Shown here piece after piece: positions 59,576 to 64,000 of a stretch of 64,000 bases of DNA. The stretch is from positions 90,225-154,224 of the forward strand of contig CALAIW010000023.1 in assembly GCA_937922705.1 (NCBI GenBank). Direction: 5' to 3'. The position numbers were made by a program, and so were the translations under genes. Source of the stretch: an uncultured bacterium (GTDB taxonomy: Bacteria > Atribacterota > Atribacteria > Atribacterales > Caldatribacteriaceae). How positions within the stretch are numbered: position 1 is the stretch's first letter; each line of letters starts with the position of its first letter. Below the pieces are notes generated by a model. That model made no database searches and was not told the origin of the DNA. It saw only the letters and a program-made list of their open reading frames with translations.

Positions 59576-61102
59576 ATGCTTGCAAGAATACTCAGTGCGA
59601 CGAGCTTTGGAATTGACGCCCGTTTTGTGGAGGTTGAAGTCGATGTTGGGGCAGGTCTTCCTTCATTCCACATTGTGGGGCTTCCTGATAATGCTATTCA
59701 GGAAGCACGGGAACGGGTACGTAGTGCTCTGAAGAATAGTGGTTTTGCCTTTCCTGCTCAACGAATTACGGTGAATCTTGCTCCAGCCTTCCTGAAAAAG
59801 ACCGGAAGCGATTTTGATCTTCCTATAGCCCTTGGGATTCTTCTTGCCACGAAACAGCTTCGCTCCCTTCCGGAGGGGATTGTGGCTATAGGGGAGCTCT
59901 CTCTTTCAGGAGAGCTACGGCCAGTTAACGGGGTTTTCCCGGTGGCACATTTCCTTTCTCTCCAAGAAAAGCAATACCATGTGTTCCTTCCCTTGCAAAA
60001 CGCCCGAGAAAGCGCTGTCGTTGAAGGGATAAAAGTCTTTGGGTTTAGAAACCTCAACGAAGTGTGTGATTTTCTTGAGGGAAAACGTGCAATGCAACCT
60101 CTTTCTCGCTCTTGGCAGGAGTGCTTTTTTCTTTCTCAACATGAGGAGGATCTTGCTGAAGTAAAGGGTCAGCGTCATGGCAAAAGGGCTCTTGAGATTG
60201 CTGCTGCGGGAGGACATCACCTGCTCTTTATGGGTCCACCTGGTTCTGGCAAGACCATGCTTGCCAGGAAGCTTCCCTCAATTCTTCCTCCTCTCACCGT
60301 CGAGCAGGCCATAGAGGTAACAAAAATTCATAGCGTTGCGGGAATCCTTTCTGAAGATAAGCCTCTTGTAACTGTTCCTCCTTTTCGAGCTCCACATCAT
60401 ACAATTTCTGACGTTGCTCTCATCGGTGGGGGGCAGTGGCCAAAGCCAGGAGAAATAAGCCTTGCCCACCATGGAGTTCTTTTTCTCGACGAGGTGCTTG
60501 AGTTTCGGCGAAACGTTCTTGAAGCCCTCCGAGAACCACTGGAAACAGGAAAAATCACCGTATCTCGGGTAAATGCTACCATTACCTATCCCGCTCGCTT
60601 TACCCTTGTTCTTGCCTGTAACCCTTGTCCCTGTGGGTACTTTGGTGATCCGAAGCGTCCCTGCACTTGTTCACCTCAGCAGATTCTAAGGTACCGGAGT
60701 AAGCTCTCCGGTCCTCTCCTTGACCGAATTGACCTTCAAGTGGAGATTCCTCGTCTTGAGGTCCAGGAAATTCTCTCAGAGCGTCCAGAAGAGTCTTCAG
60801 CAGATGTCCGAAAGAGGGTCGAGGAAGCTCGAAAGATTCAAGAGGAACGTTTCCGGAAAGAAGGGATTCTTACTAATGGGGAGATGAAAACTCGCCACAT
60901 AAAAAAGTTTTGTCTCCTCTCGAGAGATACCAAGCATTTCCTTGAAGAAACACTTCACAGGCTTTCTTTAAGCGCTCGGGCATACCACCGAGTTTTGAAA
61001 GTGGCTCGAACCATTGCTGACCTTGAGGGGAAGGAGCATATTGAAGTCCGTCATCTTGCTGAAGCCATTCAGTATCGCTTCCTTGACCGACAGCGCTTAT
61101 GA
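59576..61102 (+). CDS. comM: YifB/ComM-family Mg-chelatase-like AAA ATPase
   Basis: SFGIDARFVEVEVDVGAGLPSFHIVGLPD; GPPGSGKTMLARKLPSILPPL; FRAPHHTISDVALIGGG; CNPCPCGY. Confidence 0.96.
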   Translation: MLARILSATSFGIDARFVEVEVDVGAGLPSFHIVGLPDNAIQEARERVRSALKNSGFAFPAQRITVNLAPAFLKKTGSDFDLPIALGILLATKQLRSLPEGIVAIGELSLSGELRPVNGVFPVAHFLSLQEKQYHVFLPLQNARESAVVEGIKVFGFRNLNEVCDFLEGKRAMQPLSRSWQECFFLSQHEEDLAEVKGQRHGKRALEIAAAGGHHLLFMGPPGSGKTMLARKLPSILPPLTVEQAIEVTKIHSVAGILSEDKPLVTVPPFRAPHHTISDVALIGGGQWPKPGEISLAHHGVLFLDEVLEFRRNVLEALREPLETGKITVSRVNATITYPARFTLVLACNPCPCGYFGDPKRPCTCSPQQILRYRSKLSGPLLDRIDLQVEIPRLEVQEILSERPEESSADVRKRVEEARKIQEERFRKEGILTNGEMKTRHIKKFCLLSRDTKHFLEETLHRLSLSARAYHRVLKVARTIADLEGKEHIEVRHLAEAIQYRFLDRQRL

Positions 61103-62187
61103 CCGAGGACCTTCCTTTCTGGGTTGCCCTAAGTCACATACGGGGTATCGGACCAGTACGCTTTACGAAACTCCTCAGGACCTTTGGGACTGCAGCCTCG
61201 GCATGGTGTGCTCCCCTTGATGACCTTCGAGAAACCCTTGGGGAACGCCTTGCTGAGGAAATTGCGGTTGCTCGCAAGAAAATCGTTCCTGAAAAACTCT
61301 ACGAATCTGTTCTCAAGGAAAATATCCGAGTTGTTCCTTTTTCTGATCCTTTGTATCCTTCTTTGCTTCAGAACGTTGAGTATTCTCCTTTTCTCCTCTA
61401 CGTCGAAGGGGACTTCGATTTTCAGGCTTATGATCGGTATCTTGCCATTGTTGGTACTCGCCATCCTACTCCTTATGGAGTAAAAGCGGCACGCTTTTTT
61501 GCTCAGGGGCTTGCTCGGGAAGGATGGGTCATCGTGAGCGGCCTTGCCGTGGGTATTGATGGAGAGGCACAAAAGATTGTTGCGGAGGAAGGGTATCCTA
61601 CTGTTGCTGTCCTTGGAAGCGGCTTGCGGTGCATCTATCCTAAGGTTCATATCTCCCTTGCTCGAGAAATTGTGGAGAGAGGGGGAGCTCTGGTGAGTGA
61701 GTATCCCCCCTTTACTGAACCTCGCCCAGAACACTTTCCCCTCCGGAATCGTATTATCGCGGGACTCAGTTTAGGGGTTCTCATTGTTGAGGCTCCGAGA
61801 AAAAGTGGTGCTCTTATCACCGCCGATTTTGCCCTTGAGGCTGGGCGGGAGGTTATGGCTGTCCCTGGGCCCATTTTTTCTCCCCAAAGCGAAGGAACAA
61901 ATGCTCTTATTGCCCAAGGGGCAAAGCCGGTACAAAGCATTGCTGATGTCCTTGAGGTCTTCGGTTATTTTTCTTCTCAGAACCAGAAAATTTTGCAAGA
62001 GAGACGCGTTGCTTTGAGTTCGAAAGAGGAAAAACTTTTCTCCCTTATCGACCACGCTGGGGTTTTTAAGGAAGAACTTCTTGCACAGACTGGATGGAAT
62101 GAAGGAGAGTTGTTTGAGGTTCTTCTCGCCCTTGAGCTTAAAGGGCTCGTTGAGGAACTTCCGGGAGGGAGAGTGGGAAGGAAGTAG
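61099..62187 (+). CDS. dprA: DNA-processing protein DprA
   Basis: LAIVGTRHPTPYG; VSGLAVGIDGEAQK; AVLGSGLRCIYP; PLRNRIIAGLSLGVLIVEAPRKSGALITA. Confidence 0.97.
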   Translation: MTEDLPFWVALSHIRGIGPVRFTKLLRTFGTAASAWCAPLDDLRETLGERLAEEIAVARKKIVPEKLYESVLKENIRVVPFSDPLYPSLLQNVEYSPFLLYVEGDFDFQAYDRYLAIVGTRHPTPYGVKAARFFAQGLAREGWVIVSGLAVGIDGEAQKIVAEEGYPTVAVLGSGLRCIYPKVHISLAREIVERGGALVSEYPPFTEPRPEHFPLRNRIIAGLSLGVLIVEAPRKSGALITADFALEAGREVMAVPGPIFSPQSEGTNALIAQGAKPVQSIADVLEVFGYFSSQNQKILQERRVALSSKEEKLFSLIDHAGVFKEELLAQTGWNEGELFEVLLALELKGLVEELPGGRVGRK

Positions 62188-62300
62188 GTTCGGCAAAAAC
62201 CAGAGTGGATTCCAGGTCCTCTCTCTTTCTGGGGTTCTTAACCAAAAGGGAATGGGCAGGAAGTGAGGAAGCGGAGTATTTCTCGTTGGTGTATACCCTC

Positions 62301-62328
62301 TTGACTCTTCTAGGATTGCTGCTAAAAT
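62301..62328 (+). promoter_or_regulatory. Predicted promoter for tRNA-Leu
   Basis: TTGACT 62301-62306, 16-nt spacer, TAAAAT 62323-62328. Confidence 0.45.
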
Positions 62329-62352
62329 ATTAGGGTGCGCACGGCCGGTTGT

Positions 62353-62441
62353 GCCGGAGTGGCGGAATAGGAAGACGCAACGGACTTAAAATCCGTTGAG
62401 GCGCAAGCCTCGTGCCGGTTCGATTCCGGCCTTCGGCACCA
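62353..62441 (+). tRNA. tRNA-Leu (anticodon TAA), 3' CCA encoded
   Basis: Acceptor GCCGGAG/CTTCGGC; anticodon loop CTTAAAA; variable arm; T arm CCGGTTCGATTCCGG; terminal ACCA. Confidence 0.95.
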
Positions 62442-62474
62442 GGAAGATAGGATCAAAGTGAAAGGTGAATACGA

Positions 62475-62548
62475 CGCGGGGTGGAGCAGTCAGGAAGCTC
62501 GTCGGGCTCATAACCCGGAGGTCGCAGGTTCGAATCCTGCCCCCGCTA
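62475..62548 (+). tRNA. tRNA-fMet (initiator, anticodon CAT), 3' CCA not encoded
   Basis: CGCGGGG...CCCCGCT, unpaired 1-72, GGG/CCC anticodon stem with CTCATAA loop, T arm GCAGGTTCGAATCCTGC; followed by CAAAA. Confidence 0.93.
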
Positions 62549-62556
62549 CAAAAAGT

Positions 62557-62584
62557 AAAGCCGAATTTGATTCGGCTTTTTTAT
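62557..62584 (+). terminator. Rho-independent terminator after tRNA-fMet
   Basis: AAAGCCGAAT-TTG-ATTCGGCTTT followed by T run. Confidence 0.75.
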
Positions 62585-62700
62585 TTTAATATGGATTAGA
62601 ATAAAACTATAAAATAAAATTAATCAAATGATAAACTTAATAAACGTTTGTGTAGTCAAAACTTTTGTTTAAGCCTGACAGAAAAATCTTATCTTAATTA

Positions 62701-63459
62701 TCAAACTAAAACTTCAAAAGATTTTAATAGAAAGGAAGTATAATCAGAATAATAGTTCTGAATTTTTATTTTGTTGTTTATCTTTTCAATAATCAAAGTG
62801 TCTACCAATTCACCATTTTTCATCACCCCAATTCGATTACAGAATTTTATCAAATATGGTATATCATGAGAAATACAAATTATAGTTGTCTTAAATTTTT
62901 GATTGATCTGAGTAAGAATCTTAATTAAATTAACCACTGAAACAACATCCTGCGAAGCGAAAGGCTCATCCAAAATCAAAATTTCAGGATTAAGCAAAAG
63001 TAATTTTACAAGGGCAAGTCTTTGAAGTTGTCCTCCACTTAATTGTGAAGGATAATAACCCAAAATTTCATCACTGAGTCCAACTAAATTCAAAATTTCT
63101 TTTTTCCGTTTGAATAATTCATGTGGATTTACTTTTTTAATTTTTAATAATTCATTAAATGCTGAATCAATTTTTTGTAAAGGATCGTGTGAAGCCGAGT
63201 AATCTTGAAATAAAAGCTGGATTCTGTGCTTTTCATCTATCCCAGAATAACTTTCATTGTGAATGAATTTTTCACCTGTTGTTTGTCTCTCAAGTCCAGC
63301 TATGACTTTAGCCAGAGTTGATTTACCTGAACCTGATTCACCTGTTATGCCGAAAATTTCTGCGTTATAAATTTCAAGATTTATATTTTTCAGAATCTCT
63401 TGATTTTTACCAACCTTAAGTGAGATATTTTTTAGTTTAAGAATTACATGTTTATTCAT
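62701..63459 (-). CDS. ABC transporter ATP-binding protein, peptide/nickel type, AT-rich segment
   Basis: GESGSGKSTLAKVIAGLE; LSGGQLQRLALVKLLLLNPEILILDEPFASQD; CISHDIPYL. Confidence 0.92.
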   Translation of the reverse strand: MNKHVILKLKNISLKVGKNQEILKNINLEIYNAEIFGITGESGSGKSTLAKVIAGLERQTTGEKFIHNESYSGIDEKHRIQLLFQDYSASHDPLQKIDSAFNELLKIKKVNPHELFKRKKEILNLVGLSDEILGYYPSQLSGGQLQRLALVKLLLLNPEILILDEPFASQDVVSVVNLIKILTQINQKFKTTIICISHDIPYLIKFCNRIGVMKNGELVDTLIIEKINNKIKIQNYYSDYTSFLLKSFEVLV

Positions 63460-64000
63460 ACTTTTAATTGTTCGTATGATTTGAGAATGTTATGTAGCTC
63501 AAGGTTTTCATTATAACAAAAGAAACTTTTTTTATTTTCAAATATTTTCAATTCCCCATTATCTAAAAATGCAATCCTATCTGCGAATCTTTCTGCAATT
63601 GAAATATCCTGTGTAATTAATATTAAAGTCCCTTTATCATTTCTAACATATTCATTAAAAATATTCAATAATTGATTAGCAATTGGTTTATCTAAAGCCG
63701 AAGTTGGTTCATCAGCGATTATAAGAGATGGTTTAGATGCAAGACACCTGACAGCAGATAGTCTCTGTAAAATTCCACCACTTAGTTCAAAAGGATATTT
63801 TTCAAGGATGACTTCATGATCCTCAAGATTGAGTTTTTTCATCAAGACAATAAAAGAATCAAAAGGGATGCTTTTTAATTCAGTTAATTCCTCGAATTGA
63901 GTCTTGATTTTCTTTACAGGATTAAAACTTGAAAAAGGATTTTGAAAAATATATCCAATTTCTTTTTGTCTAAGTAAATTTAATTCATTCTCACTTAATG
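63456..64000 (-). CDS. ABC transporter ATP-binding protein, peptide type; N-terminus beyond window end
   Basis: Open frame to the edge reads LSENELNLLRQKEIGYIFQNPFSSFNPVKK...; LSGGILQRLSAVRCLASKPSLIIADEPTSALD; overlaps next gene by 4 nt. Confidence 0.9.
   Translation of the reverse strand, partial: LSENELNLLRQKEIGYIFQNPFSSFNPVKKIKTQFEELTELKSIPFDSFIVLMKKLNLEDHEVILEKYPFELSGGILQRLSAVRCLASKPSLIIADEPTSALDKPIANQLLNIFNEYVRNDKGTLILITQDISIAERFADRIAFLDNGELKIFENKKSFFCYNENLELHNILKSYEQLKV

Noticed and set aside
62475-62548. tRNA-fMet as an attachment site of an integrative element
   Set aside because: No integrase, excisionase or repeated tRNA 3' end is visible in the window; an assembly join explains the data more simply.

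Overview
About 62 kb of this window is a dense, almost entirely plus-strand run of bacterial housekeeping genes: end of ftsA, ftsZ, a B12-binding-type radical SAM gene, yggS, proC, divIVA, lspA, rluD, rqcH (minus), yicC, gmk, rpoZ, coaBC, priA-like, def, fmt, Zn-metallopeptidase, rsmB, a PASTA protein, rpe, rpmB (minus), a sugar-ABC ATPase, gap, tpiA, secG, nicotinate phosphoribosyltransferase, a five-gene oligopeptide ABC transporter, infC-rpmI-rplT-pheS-pheT, cvpA, mutS2, PBP1A (minus), queT-like, tyrS, recG, rsmD, coaD, pta, ackA, yceD, rpmF, plsX, fabK, fabD, fabG, acpP, rnc, smc, ftsY, ffh, rpsP, khpA, rimM, trmD, rplS, lepB, rnhB, yraN, yifB/comM, dprA, tRNA-Leu. Gene order is Firmicutes-like with notable omissions. 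At about 62.45-62.58 kb, at a tRNA-fMet without encoded CCA, the sequence changes abruptly to AT-rich DNA carrying two minus-strand ABC ATPases with a different translation-initiation style. This is most likely an assembly chimera, less likely a horizontal insertion. I saw no CRISPR, phage, transposon or clear new multi-gene system. The most interesting signals are: a PriA homolog that has lost its helicase motifs but kept its zinc-cysteine motifs; a PASTA protein with no kinase in the usual prkC slot; RNase III and SMC proteins with substitutions at canonical catalytic positions; infC with a non-AUG/GUG/UUG start; and several perfect palindromes, including a 19-bp operator-like one on a promoter, a 32-bp one between transporter genes, and a 24-bp one inside tpiA. 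All calls come from reading the sequence and ORF translations; no database search was run.
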